Assembly: GCA_016800925.1 (NCBI GenBank)
Contig: JABCPU010000152.1
Span: forward strand, 1-64,000
Direction of reading: 5' to 3'
Source: Suillus spraguei
Taxonomy: Eukaryota > Basidiomycota > Agaricomycetes > Boletales > Suillaceae
Length of the DNA stretch: 64,000 nt
Shown here: positions 1 through 11,668 of the stretch, piece by piece
How the letters are laid out: every line of letters begins with the position of its first letter
Position numbering within the stretch: position 1 is the stretch's first letter
The notes under the pieces: model-generated
What the model saw: the letters and a program-made list of their open reading frames with translations, nothing else
What the model was told of the DNA's origin: nothing
The model's database searches: none
Made by a program: the position numbers and the translations under genes

Positions 1-1884
1 AGGAGCTCTCACCAACCTCGCGTGGGCCCGCCTTGAAGGCTATATTGAAAACGATCTTCAAGACATCGATTCGACCACTTCTCTCTTTCGTGATGCTCTT
101 GCATCGCGTCCCCAGGGCTACCGCCATCATCCACTATCCGTTTATCACCTTGTTAAAGCGCTGATCTGGCGTTTCAGCAAGGAGAACTTCACCGCCATCT
201 ATATCCATGAATCGGCGCAACTTTGCTGCAAGCTATTGCCGCTCTGTCCAGAGGGCACCTACCTTCGTAGCATCGCGGCAGGGAAAACCGGCGTCGATTA
301 TGTGGTCCGCGAGTGCAACAAACTTCCAATAGATGGATCCAATGAAGGCATCCACATTAGACGAGTCGTACTCGAGCTCTGTCCTCTGGACAACCAACAC
401 CGTCCAAAAGCACTCGATAAGCTTGCATGGGCTCTCATATCACGCTTTGAGCAACGCGGCAGCACTGATGATTTAGACGAGTGCATCCAACATCGTCGTG
501 AAGCCGTTTCTTTGTGCTCCGAGGGACATTCTGAACACTATTACTACCTGATTAACTTGGCCTACTCACTCGATACCCGCTTCAATCACCAGGGCAACTA
601 TCGTGACCTCAAAGAAGCCATCTCTTTGTATGAAGAAGCGTTGCGCCTGTGCCCTGTTAGACATGAATCTCGTGATTTTTCATTGGACAACCTAGGAGCC
701 GCCCTTCTACCGTTTCAACCAACGCGGCGATGTTGATGATATCAACAGAGCCATCAGCCTCTATCCGAGTCACTGACATTGCGCCCGCCTGGGAATCCAT
801 ATCGTGACTACACACCCAACAACCTCGCCCTCACGCTCAAACCAGATACGAGAAATTGGATGTCAGTGAAGATCTCAGCGAGGCCATTGACATGTACCGG
901 GATTCACTTCAGTTAACGCAGCATGGCCATCCAGGTCGCCATCCAACTCTTTTCAATTTGAGCTCGGCGCTCTCCTCTCGTATCACGCAAACTCAGAAGA
1001 ATGAAGATGTTGAGGAGGCTATTCGACTGTCCCAAGAATCATTGGAGGCTTTGCCTTCACTGCACCCGGATAGATGTTTCAGCTATATGTGGTTGCAGGA
1101 AGCCTATTTGTCTCGTTACAGAGTGCAACGCAAGTCTGCTGATTTATCGCTCGCTGTGGAGAACTTTAGATTGGCATCACGACATCCCACACAAGGCTTT
1201 CCTCAGCGCATCTTGAAGTCCATTGACTGGGCACGCCAAATGGAAGTCTATCAACATGACTCTGCCCTAGAAGCATACCAAGTATGTTTGAATCTTTTCG
1301 ATAACCACGTGATGACCCGATCATCAATCATCTCACGGCGGGAGGCTGCAACCGCTTTTGGTGACACCCAATCACTTTCAGTAGATGCAGCCTCATGCCC
1401 AATACGTCGTGATGATTTGCGGCGAGCAGTTGAACTCCTGGAGCAGGGTCGTGGCCAGCAGTGGTTGCTGGCCTCTCGATTCAGGACTCCGCTGGAAGAC
1501 CTGCAGCTTGTGAGTGCAGAACTAGCTGACAAGCTTTCGGAGGTCAACAAGCACCTGTCTAATACCCAGAGTTCCACCGGAAGTACTGACCGAACTGCTG
1601 CTGATCGAGCAGCGATACAATACAGGAGACTTCAGGAGCAATGGGGAATAGTGGTAGCTGAAATCCGTAATCTTAAAGGCTTCTCCCAGTTCTTGCTCCC
1701 GCCTCTGTATGAAGACTTGCAGGCGGCAGCGAGTTATGGCCCGGTCATCATCTTCATCGCGAGTCAATACTCGTGCAGCGCCATCATTGTCCCGACGTCA
1801 GGAAAGCTCCATAATGTTCCCTTGCCGTCTATCACTCTTACAGAATTAAAGAATCTTAAGGATCGCTTCACCAGGGCAATACGA

Positions 1885-2301
1885 CATCAGGAAATCATGA
1901 GTTTACTTATTCCTTACTTATTTCAAACTTTTCCCACTTATTTCAAATGAACCTACTTTTTTTCTGAAATTTGACAACTGCTTCAAAATTGAGTATTCCA
2001 ATATGTTTGTTGGGCCTGAGAGACAAGTTTCATTGCATAAGACCAACAATTAGTGACTAGTATGAAGCTTGAGTGACACATTAATGCTGATGATTTTATT
2101 TCTCAAATATTCTCTTGAGGTACTATTTTGCAAATTAAGAGTCCAATAATTTTATAGCACACATTTATAATGATGGCTAACAGATCCTGATAGTTCAGTT
2201 GGGACCAGGTGGTAATTTAAGAGAAATAAGTAGATCCATTTGGAATAAGTGGGAAAAGTTTGAAATAAGTAAGGAATAGGTAAACTCATGATTTCCTGAT
2301 G
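1885..2301. mobile_element. MITE-like insertion with long terminal inverted repeats
   Basis: A 417-bp segment is absent from the matching place in copies 2 and 3 (near 8350 and 14353). Its ends are inverted repeats of about 72 bases, 1885-1956 and 2230-2301, differing at about four positions; both outer ends read CATCAGG inwards. The dinucleotide GA next to the insertion point appears twice, so a 2-bp target duplication is likely. It encodes no recognisable protein, so it would be non-autonomous. The superfamily is not assigned: a 2-bp duplication fits Tc1/mariner-like elements, but the duplicated bases are not TA. Confidence 0.85.
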
Positions 2302-2315
2302 GAGAGGCATCTCGC

Positions 2316-3209
2316 ATGAGCCCAGGGGAGTCAAGGACGGATCTAATTGTGCTGTCACGGACAATATGGGACGAAATCATACAACCCATCATCAACGTAC
2401 TCGAACATGTCCTTAAGCTAAAGCGCCTCTCTCGAATCTGGCTGTGTCCAACCGCAGATTGCACGTCCATTCCTCTCCACGCAGCTCACCCCTTTCTGAC
2501 AAAGCCAGATCGCTCTGGGAAGGAGCCATGCCTGGAGGATCTCTACATTTGTTCCTACACGCCGACACTTTCGGCTCTAGTCAGATCTAGGCAGATGATG
2601 AAGAAGCGCGTCCCTCCGTCCTTCGTTGCGATCGGACAGGGTCAACCTCTTACAGGGAAAAGCAAGGAGCTTCTGGCAGTCGACAGCGAGATCGAGCTCG
2701 TCCGAAAGCTCGTCCCTGCGACGGTCAACCGTACCACTATTTCCGGCGACGCAGCCACACGAGCAGGTGCACTCCAAGCATTGGAAGAGAACACCTGGGT
2801 GCACCTCGCCTGTCACGGAAAGCAGGACCACGAGCAGCCATACAATTCTCATTTCGTTATGAAAGATGAACCCATCACGCTACTCGATATCATGGAGAAA
2901 GACATTCCCTGCGCTGAGTTCGCGTTCTTATCAGCGTGTCATACGGCCGTCGGTGATAAGGAGACGCCCGGTGAGGTGATTCACCTCGCGGCTGGCCTGC
3001 AATTTTCAGGGTTCAAGAGCGTCATTGGGACGCTGTGGGAGGTCGATTCTGTCGCAAAGCATGTTATCAAAGCTTTCTACGAGAATATGTTCAAGGATGG
3101 TGTCATAGATTGTACGAAGGCGGCCTGGGCACTCAATCGTGCTACGCACGCTGTGAAGAAGCTGGTTCCGCTCGAGCAAAGAATGGTTTTCGTTCATATT
3201 GGTGTGTAG
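2316..3209 (+). CDS. Possible stand-alone CHAT-domain ORF left by the insertion
   Basis: This 297-residue open frame starts at an ATG just after the inserted element and covers nearly the whole CHAT domain of copy 1. It keeps the His (near residue 167) and Cys (near residue 208) that form the expected caspase/separase-like dyad, and ends at the family's conserved C-terminus MVFVHIGV. The frame has no stop or frameshift, unlike the TPR half upstream. Whether it is transcribed is unknown: the nearest promoter would have to lie in the element or the decayed TPR part. I list it separately because it would be a protease-like domain freed from its TPR part. It could equally be dead sequence that has not yet decayed. 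Confidence 0.35.
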   Translation: MSPGESRTDLIVLSRTIWDEIIQPIINVLEHVLKLKRLSRIWLCPTADCTSIPLHAAHPFLTKPDRSGKEPCLEDLYICSYTPTLSALVRSRQMMKKRVPPSFVAIGQGQPLTGKSKELLAVDSEIELVRKLVPATVNRTTISGDAATRAGALQALEENTWVHLACHGKQDHEQPYNSHFVMKDEPITLLDIMEKDIPCAEFAFLSACHTAVGDKETPGEVIHLAAGLQFSGFKSVIGTLWEVDSVAKHVIKAFYENMFKDGVIDCTKAAWALNRATHAVKKLVPLEQRMVFVHIGV

Positions 3210-3539
3210 TTCGTGCTGTATTGCTTCCATCTGGCATAGGTTTCAAGTTATTGATTTTCGAGCCTGTTTCATTCCGGTCACTGTAACATCTGTCAATTGT
3301 AGGATTACCTTCCATGCATGTATCCTGTTGCTTCGCATTCTCTTATATGATACCGTCTATTTTAGAGTCTTGTGCAAATTCATTCAATGTTCCGAGTATT
3401 AGTAACAGTATATTCTTTGTGCATTTGTGCAGGGGGAAACGTGCTAGGGAGACACACCGAGAGCACTAGTGTGTTTGATTCATCGCAGGATAGCCACGAG
3501 ACTTGTCATGCTAGTTCTGGGTCACCAGCTACAGCACGA

Positions 3540-5060
3540 TGTTCAGAATCATCGTCTTCCTCTTCCTCCCACAGAGTTCGGTGCAGGGGAATACTTGACC
3601 CCTTCGAACTCGGCATAGGATATCCACACCTTGTGGTGCCCGCTAAGAACTACCAGGTGTTCGTGAAGTGATCCCGTCTTCTCCCGGTCACCTTGCTTAT
3701 CGACTTCGAGGTCGATATATACCTTCCACAAGGATTTCGGGCATCGATAGTGATGCTTGAGACACTCCGAGTTCAAACATCGCCTCTGCACGGGTGAAGA
3801 GCTTTTTCGAGTTCAGCATATTTGATTCACGCCACTGAGCTGGTAGTATTGTAGTGCAGAAACTGTTTGATCGCTGCCGAAGAAAGAGAGAGCTTCACGA
3901 CATAACTCAAGATACCTTTCATACAATGACCGCACACGGTAAAATTCTCGCAGTTAAACATGATATTAGTATATCGTAAAACTGAGGAAGTGACGATCAT
4001 ACATCCATCTCGAGTTGAACATAACCCTTGAATAAAGACTCATTTGGGCACATGCCAACGGCGGTCCCCACTATTCTGCGCACTGTCATTAAATCCAACT
4101 GTCTAAGTTAAAACTTCGCAGCCATGATCGCTGGGCTTGCGAAAGTAAATTGCTTGTGCAGCACAAGATTCAGAACGGTACGACACACTTGACGTGCAGT
4201 CATAGTCCTGTAGAATAAAGTCAGATCTAACAAATGGTGCGCGTGGAGATGAAAAGACCTGGGTTTCGATCTCCTCGAGAGTATACTCAAGCCAAAGGAA
4301 GATATACCGCCTCCAATGACATTTCTCTCAGCTATCCATAGCTCATATATAACACTGCTCCTGTTCGATTCGTCCTAACGCTCCTCTATCTTTATGTATG
4401 CTTGGCAAGCTTTGTCATCCGATTCCCATCGCATCCAGCGCTCAAAGACTTGTCTGGTACCAGGGATGTTTTACAGAAGCTCCTCCAGGTAGACGTACTT
4501 GTACCAGAGTTGGTCTACCCAATTCAATAGAGTCATGGCGCGATCAAATAAATTGCGTGCGTGTTGGATATTTGGAGAATTGAGCTACATTTCAGTATAG
4601 CTGCGCCATAGCTGAACGCTTCGAGGGTCCACGTCCATGGAAGCGCATTCAAAGATAGAGCGATATCGGTCAAATTAATTTCGGCTAGTGTGATACAAAG
4701 TTCATGAGACCACAACATTAAGCAGAGATTTCAGGTCACGAACCTGTTTGCATACTGAGTCGATTCTTTATAATACAATGGTCAACAAGATGGCTACCAA
4801 GACTGAATACCACACTTACATGCTAAATTTTGTCCTTATGATTCGCTCTTCAAACTCTTTGCGCTTGCGGCCATGGTACTCGTGGAGTTTTTCAAAATCT
4901 TCAACACATTGATTGGGAACGCGGAAGGTGGATTGTTGAGACTCTTGAGCCTAAAGGACATGAAGTTATAAATACTACAAAGCAAAGAATTTGAACAATG
5001 GGCCTCTCGCTGAAGCAGGAGGGCCCGATTCTTACTACTAGAAGCCGTAGCCAGTTAGTG
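3540..5060 (-). pseudogene. Crooked-neck/Clf1 splicing factor remnant, unit 1
   Basis: Two separated parts of a HAT-repeat protein are visible on the minus strand. Near 3549-3860 there are late HAT repeats (for example RAEAMFELGVSS and LWKVYIDLEV). Near 4330-5060 are the N-terminal parts, including the segment around LLQ..VYLEELL and the start-proximal CVEDFEKLHEYHGRKRKEF. The middle is missing and frames are shifted many times. Clf1/CRNKL1 is a component of the NineTeen complex of the spliceosome; this copy cannot encode it. A similar fragment lies in unit 2 at about 10.1-10.96 kb, so the fragment was part of the duplicated unit. No intact Clf1 gene is in the window. Confidence 0.75.
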
Positions 5061-5675
5061 TGGCATGGTAGGAAAAGTTGATAAGGCATGATTGCGACAC
5101 CTCAATCAAAGACAATTGTCTTCGATCGATGCATCGAGTTCAGCCCGCTGATTACCGTGCTTCGGGCTAAATTGCTCCACTTCAACATTCATTTCATTTC
5201 ATATACTAACAGTTCATGTTCTTCGCATGCCGCGGCCATGTCCTGCCGTGTGACTTTTGTATATCGTTACTTTTGAAAGTTTCTGGCTCGTATAACGGCT
5301 TTTCAGTAGGCGTATCCCTTCAATTTCACCTGGTCTCGTCATTTGACCATGAAATATACTCGATTCCACACTTTGCCTACACAACCTACGATAGGAGTCG
5401 ACGTTCTGAGGTGTCCTTGGCGTGCCACTTGCACCATTTTTCTGCTAGTTGACCTCAGCGCTTAGTGTAATCATACAAGGCGTCTAGACTTGATCGCACT
5501 AGCGCTGAACTACAACATGGAAATACACGTGTAGATCACCTGAACATTCTGGACCATCAACTTCTCTTCTGCCTCTCGCCTGAACTCACAGTCCCCTCCC
5601 ATCTTCCTCTACCACCCATTATATTCACTACCCAACCCATCCTCCATCCTTGTCATTTTCATTCATCACACCATC
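5061..5675. promoter_or_regulatory. Upstream region of CHAT copy 2
   Basis: No gene is seen here. About 150 bases before the start codon the + strand becomes strongly pyrimidine-rich (runs of CT and CCAT from about 5550), typical of basidiomycete promoters. Much of the stretch is repeated, with differences, before copy 3 (about 11060-11668), including a shared part that begins with the words AGCGCTGAACTACAACATGG and continues with AAATACACGTGT; that motif contains CACGTG, an E-box-like site. Confidence 0.45.
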
Positions 5676-8600
5676 ATGTCCGGTACAGTACAAGGCCAAT
5701 ATATCAAACTCGAAGGCGAGTTCTTCCATACCACCTTCTTGACTTCAAATACTCACTCTCTATCTACAGTTATTGGCGCAAAAAATATTCAAGTTCCCTC
5801 CAAGCGCATTCCCGCTGGCATTTACATATCCACCAATATTGACTCCAGACGTTGGAAATCAGCCATTGGAGTCCTATCATCCGACGAATCAGTAGCATGG
5901 GGTGATACCGTCATCCTGTACAGTCCATCCCAATTTTCGGATGCGGCTTGATAACCGATCTTCTCCTTGTAGATCATTAGACGCATCACCTAAATTATCT
6001 ATAGAAATTAGAGCTTCCTTCGAGTTCGATCGGATGCTGGGCAACGGAGAAGTCGTCGGAAAACTTGAAACATCATGGAATGCACTGCTCAATCATGCAA
6101 ATGAGCCTTTTGGTGAGCAGCCTCGCTCTCACTCATGCTTATATACTCACCTCTTATAGATATCTCCTTCCCGCCCGTTGATGGTGTTCACCCGTCCCTC
6201 ACATTGAAGGCTGCTGTTCTGCATCATTGCGATAATCAGGAGAGTGCACTGCTTGACGTGAGTGCATCAGCCTCTGTAGTTGGTTTTTGTTGACGGAACT
6301 CCTGATGTAGTCCATCGTTGAATGCGAGATTGCTCGAGTGACCGATGTGGGCCATGAACGATTTGCCACATACGTCACATGCAAGACTGTCTCTCACCTG
6401 AACGATGCCATACAGCATTTTCAGTTGGTCCTGGACCAATGTCCGGTCGGCCATCCCGACCGCGCAGGGGCTCTCACTAACGTCGCGTGGGCCTGCCTCG
6501 AAGGCTACATTCGAAAGGATTTTCAAGACATTGACAGTATTACTTGTCTCTTCCAAGAAGCCCTTACACTGTGTCCGCAGGACCACCTCAATCATCCGTT
6601 ATATCTTTATCACCTCACCGAAGCGCTGAACTGGCGCTACGACTATCAACACGCCACCACTGATATCTGCGAGTCGGCCCAACTTTACTGCAAGCTATTA
6701 CCGGTCTGTCAAGAGGGCACCTACCTTTGTAGCGTCGCGACAAGGAAAAATGGCGTCGATTATGTGATCCGCGAATGCAATAAACTTCCAACAGATGCAT
6801 CCAACGAAGGCATCCACATTAGACGAGTCGTACTCGAGCTCTGTCCTCTGGACAACCAACACCGTCCAAAAGCACTCGATAAGCTTGCATGGGCTCTCAT
6901 ATCACGCTTTGAGCAACGCGGCAGCACTGATGATTTAGACGAGTGCATCCAACATCGTCGTGAAGCCGTTTCTTTGTGCTCCGAGGGACATTCTGAACGC
7001 GACACATACCTGAATAACTTGGCCTACTCACTCCGTTCCCGCCTCCATCACCAAGGCAACTATGATGACCTCAAAGAAGCCATCTCTTTGTATGAAGAAA
7101 CGTTGCGCCTGCGCCCTGTTGGGCATAAATATCGTGATGTCTCATTGGGTAACCTAGGAGGCACCCTCTTGTCCCGTTTCAACCAACAAGGTGATGTTAA
7201 CGATATCAACAAAGCCATCAGCCTCTATCGCGAGGCACTGACGTTGCGTCCGCCTGGGAATCCATCTCGTGATTGCACACTCAACAACCTTGCCAACGCG
7301 CTTCAAACCAGATTTGAGGAATTGGATGTCAGCGAAGATCTCAACGAGGTCATTGACCTGTACCGGGATTCACTTCAGTTAAAGCAGCATGACCATCCAT
7401 ATCGCCATAGAACTCTTTCCAATTTGAGCTCGGCGCTCTCCTTTCGTTTCACGCAAACGCAGAAGAATGAAGATGTCGAGGAGGCCATTCGACTGTCCCA
7501 AGAATCATTGGAGGTTTTGCCTTCACTGCACCCGGATAGATCTTCCAGCTATGAGTGGTTGTGGGAAGCCTATTTGTGTCGATACAGAGTGCAACGTAAG
7601 TCTGCTGATTTGTTGCTCGCTGTGGAGAACCTAGGGCTGGCATCACGACATCCCACTCAAGGCTTTCCTAAACGTATTAAAAATTCCATTCATTGGGTTC
7701 GCAAATCAGAACGCTATCAACACGACTCTGCCCTAGAAGCATACCAAGTATGTTTAGATCTTTTCGATAGCCACGTGATGACCCGATCATCAATCATCTC
7801 ACGGCGGGAGGCTGCAACTGCTTTTGGTGGCACTCAATCACTTCCGGTAGATGCAGCCTCGTGTGCAATACGTCATGATGATTTGCGGCGAGCAGTTGAA
7901 CTCCTGGAGCAGGGTCGTGGCCAGCAGTGGTCGCTGGCCTCTCGATTCAGGACTCCGCTGGAAGACCTGCAGCTTGCAAGTCCGGAATTAGCTGACAAGC
8001 TTTCGGAGGTCAACAAGCACCTATCTGATGCTCAGGGTTCTGCCGGAAGCACTGACAGAGCTGCTGCCGATCGAGCAGCAACACATTACAGGAGACTTCA
8101 GGAGCAATGGGGAGCAGTCATAGCTGATATCCGAAATATTAAAGGTTTCTCCAGGTTTCTGCTCCCGCCGTCGTATGAAGACTTGCAAGTGGCAGCACGT
8201 CATGGCCCAGTTATCATCTTCGTTGCGAGTCAATTCTCGTGCAGCGCCATCATTGTCCCGACATCAGGAGAGCTCCATAATGTTCCCTTACCGTCTATCA
8301 CTCTTACAGAACTGAAGAATCTTAAGGATCGCTTCACCAGGGCAATACGAGAGGCATCTCGCATGAGCCCAGGGGAGTTGAGGACGGATTTAATTGTACT
8401 CTCGCGGACAATATGGGACGAGATCATGCTACCCATTGTCAACATACTCGAGCATGTCCTTAAGCTAAAACGTCTCTCTCGAATTTGGCTGTGTCCAACT
8501 GCAGATTTCACGTCCATTCCTCTCCATGCAGCTCACCCCTTTCTAACAAAGCCAGATCGCTCTGGGAAGGAGCCATGCCTGGAGGATCTCTACGTTTGTT

Positions 8601-9259
8601 CTTACATTCCGACACTCTCGGCTCTTGTCAGATCTAGACAAATGATGAAGAAGCGTGTCCCTTCGTCCTTCGTGGCAATCGGACAGGGTCAACCTCTTAC
8701 AGGGAAAAGCAAGGAGCTCTTGGCGGTCGACAGCGAGATAGAGCTTGTCCGAACGCTCGTCCCTGCGACGGTCAGCCGTACCACTATTTCTGGCGATGCG
8801 GCCACACGAGCAGGTGCACTCCAAGCATTGGAAGAGAACACCTGGGTGCACCTCGCCTGTCACGGAAAGCAGGACCACGAGCAGCCATACAATTCTCATT
8901 TCGTTATGAAAGATGAACCTATCACGCTACTCGATATCATGGAGAAAGACATTCCTCACGCTGAGTTCGCGTTCTTATCAGCGTGTCATACCGCTGTCGG
9001 CGATAAGAAGACACCCGACGAGGTGATTCACCTCGCGGCTGGTTTGCAATTTTCAGGGTTCAAGAGCGTCATTGGCACGCTGTGGGAGGTCGACGATTCT
9101 GTCGCACAACATGTTGTGAAAGCTTTCTACGAGAATATGTTCAAGGGTGGTGTCATAGACTGTACAAAGGCGGCCTGGGCACTCAATCGTGCTACGCACG
9201 CTGTGAAGAAGCTGGTTCCGCTCGAGCAAAGAATGGTTTTCGTTCATATTGGTGTGTAG
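5676..9259 (+). CDS. C2-TPR-CHAT domain protein, copy 2 (intact)
   Basis: Proposed join: 5676-5715, 5770-5917, 5973-6112, 6160-6257, 6311-9259, giving 1124 residues in one frame. Residues about 10-125 read as a C2-like domain (VIGAKNIQVPSKRIPAG, then a WGD segment). Residues about 155-570 are TPR-like repeats with repeated words such as LNNLAYSL, EAISLYEE and YREALTLRP. The CHAT domain covers about 760-1124, with His993 in LACHG and Cys1034 in SACHTA, the pair expected for this caspase/separase-related fold. CHAT proteins are proposed peptidases; the substrate here is unknown. The first intron seems to use a GC donor; phases of all four junctions match. Copy 3 has the same structure. There is no signal peptide or membrane segment. 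Role in cell death or self-recognition would be inference from domain architecture. Confidence 0.9.
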
Positions 9260-10084
9260 TTCTTACTGTATTGCTTTCATCTGGCATAGGTTTCAAGTTG
9301 TGGATTTTTGATCCTGTTTCATCCCGCCCACTGTAGCATCTGTCAATTGTAGGATTACCTTCTATGCATACATCGTGTTGTTTCGCATTCTCTTATATGA
9401 TACCTTCTACTCTAGAGTCTTGCAATTCATTCAACGTTCCGAATATCAGTAGCAATATGTTCTTTATACATTTGTGCAGGGCGAGATATGCTCGGAGGAA
9501 GCAGGGCAAGCGCTAGTCAGTGTGGTTCATCGCAGGAAGTACTTGCTTCCAGTCACAATGGACATAATCCCTAGTCCACGATATTCCAGGATTCCGCTAC
9601 CATAGTAAGGAGGGATTTATTAAGGAACAACTATGATATTCCTTCTAATATTGCTCATTTCTAAGACCACTCCGGAGCTGTCAGTGGTTTTTCATGTGCT
9701 TGGGTCATTGGTGGGAGACGTAAAGGGCGAGTCCACTACAGGAGTTGAATCAAAGAGAATGACTTGTACTCTAGTAACACATGAAAGACCTGAACAACAT
9801 TTTGTTGATGCCCCACGTCCTGCAAAACCTTGTCTTCATATTGGATTCTTCTCTTATCAAGCAGTGGATTCTACAATCGACCATGTGCAGTGCTGCTTCT
9901 CGAATTTGGTATAAGCTGCGTACACGTTCACTGATTTTGATCGCAGAAGGCATGGCAGTGCAAACTATTATTTGGAAAGTGAAGCAGCCCCAGCAGAGTG
10001 TGAGCGTGACGACGTACCTTATATATCACTCGAGCACACCCCTACTCTTTCAACCGAGTATCCATCTTAGCAAAAGCATTGAAA
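9260..10084. other. 3' flank and spacer of CHAT unit 2
   Basis: No gene is recognised. The first 250 bases after the stop codon resemble the flanks of copies 1 and 3 (for example the shared words CATCTGTCAATTGTAGGAT), so the 3' untranslated region was duplicated with the gene. The rest, about 9550-10084, differs from unit 1, which carries late Clf1 repeats at that place. Confidence 0.5.
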
Positions 10085-10960
10085 ACTGCTTAAGCTTTCC
10101 CTACCTGCTCTTCTTCGTCCCCAAAGAACTGCAGGGCGGTTTGGAATACCTGTCTTGCATTGTCCAACTTTCCCCGCTCTTCTTCAAAGTTTGCCCACTT
10201 CACCCATACCCTCAGATCCGGCCTGACAGCTATCCACCACCCACATATAACACTGTCCCTGTCCAATTCATTATAACGCTCCTCCATCTTTATGTATGCT
10301 TGCCAAGCTTTGTCATCCGGTTCCCATTGCGTCCATTGCTCAAAGACTTGTCTGCCACCGGTGACATTTTGCAGAAGCTCCTCCAGGTAGACGTATTTGT
10401 ACCAGAGCTGGTCTACCCGAGGCAATAGAGAAATGGCGCGATCAAATGGATTGCTTGCGTATCGAACATTTCGGGACTTGAGCTTCATTTCCATTTCGGT
10501 GTAACTGAGCCTTAGCTGAACGCTTGGGTCCGCATCCAAAGCGCGTTCAAAGATAGAGCAAGAATCGAGATCTGTCAAATTCATTTGGCTGGCCTGATAG
10601 GAAGTGTATGAGACCGCACCATGAACTGGAGAATTCAAGTCACGTACCTCTCAATTTGCATACTGAATATATTCTTTACTTGTACAATATTCAACGGGAT
10701 CACTTCCAAGGCCAAATACTTACAAGCTATCCCTTGTCCTCCTGACCTGACTCGCTCTTCAAACTCTTTGCGCTTGCAGCTACGGTACTCGTAGAGTTCT
10801 TCAAAATCTTCAAGTCATCGTTTGGGAGTGTGGAGGGTGTATTCTTGACGCTATTCAGCCTAAAGAATACGAAATTGTAAATACTGCAAGGTGGGGAATT
10901 TGAACAACGCACCTCTCGGAGAAGCTGCTGTGCGGTGATGTATGGATGTAATTATGGAGG
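10085..10960 (-). pseudogene. Crooked-neck/Clf1 splicing factor remnant, unit 2
   Basis: The minus strand encodes N-terminal HAT repeats of Clf1/CRNKL1: an open frame at 10090-10638 contains [19 protein letters not shown] and [19 protein letters not shown]. Further 5' exons are visible to about 10960, ending with an ITAQQLLRE segment near 10925-10945 that matches the N-terminus of the family. An in-frame stop lies in the exon near 10825 just before LEDFEEL, and the C-terminal repeats are absent, so it is not functional. It is better preserved than the unit 1 fragment. It probably came along when the CHAT unit duplicated. Confidence 0.8.
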
Positions 10961-11668
10961 TTCAGGAAATGCAGACGCGTATGTCAGCGAAACAAAGTTG
11001 TATAACAACAGGCACCCGATTCTTAATCCCAGAAGTCAGGCATAGCACGAAAAGTTCATGAGGCACCTGCTCTGACGTCCCGTGACTCATCAATAAACAA
11101 ACAAGTAAAGACAAACAAAAGTCAATGATCTTCATCTTGGCTTCAACATTCTGCACACCAAGGTTCGTTAAGTTCAAGTTCCTCGCATGCCGCGACCACA
11201 TCCAACTGTGTCACTTTTGTATCATGCAGACCTGTCTCAATCATTCTTCTTAGCTTGGTCTCTTTTCAGTAAGCGTAATGACCCCTTTAATTTCACCTGA
11301 TTTGCTCCATGAAATACACTCGGTTCTATATTTTACCTCGGCCTCATCATACTAAGTCTACGTCTCAAACAATCTACGATGAGAGTCCATATTTTTAGGA
11401 CATTCTGACGTGTCCTTGCCGTGCCACTTGCGCTGATTCATCACATTTTTCTGCTAGTTCACCTCAGCGCTTAGTCCAACCATACGAGCGTCTAGACTCT
11501 ATCGTGGTAGCGCTGAACTACAACATGGAAATACACGTGTGCATCACCTGAACGTTCTCTTCCCACCCTCGCATGAACTCACGGCTCCCTCTCGTCTTTC
11601 TCTACCACGCATTCTATCCACCACCTAATCCTTCTTCCACCCTTGTCATTTTCATTGATCTCACCATC
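10961..11668. promoter_or_regulatory. Upstream region of CHAT copy 3
   Basis: No gene is seen. The last 450 bases match the stretch before copy 2 with small differences, including the CACGTG-containing AAATACACGTGT and a CT-rich run directly before the ATG. The promoter was therefore duplicated with the gene, so both genes could respond to the same signals. Confidence 0.45.

Larger units (their letters stand above)
1..3209 (+). pseudogene. C2-TPR-CHAT protein, copy 1, broken (5' end outside window)
   Basis: This is the first of three tandem CHAT-domain genes; the window opens inside its large last exon. TPR-like repeats are read from about 1 to 710, then four bases are lost relative to copies 2 and 3 (two near 690-705, one near 765, one near 835), which shifts the frame. 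The frame reopens at about 856 and runs through the end of the TPR part, then enters an inserted element at 1885 and stops at 1950. The CHAT part resumes after the insertion and ends at 3209. The His (codon at 2814, in LACHG) and Cys (codon at 2937, in SACHTA) of the CHAT fold are still present. One residue is missing near 3047 compared with copies 2 and 3. I infer a pseudogene for the full protein; a CHAT-only product from the ATG at 2316 (297 residues) remains possible. Confidence 0.85.

Noticed and set aside
4240..4285. A GGGTTTCGATCTCC segment like a tRNA T-arm
   Set aside because: No matching acceptor, D-arm or anticodon stem could be placed around it.
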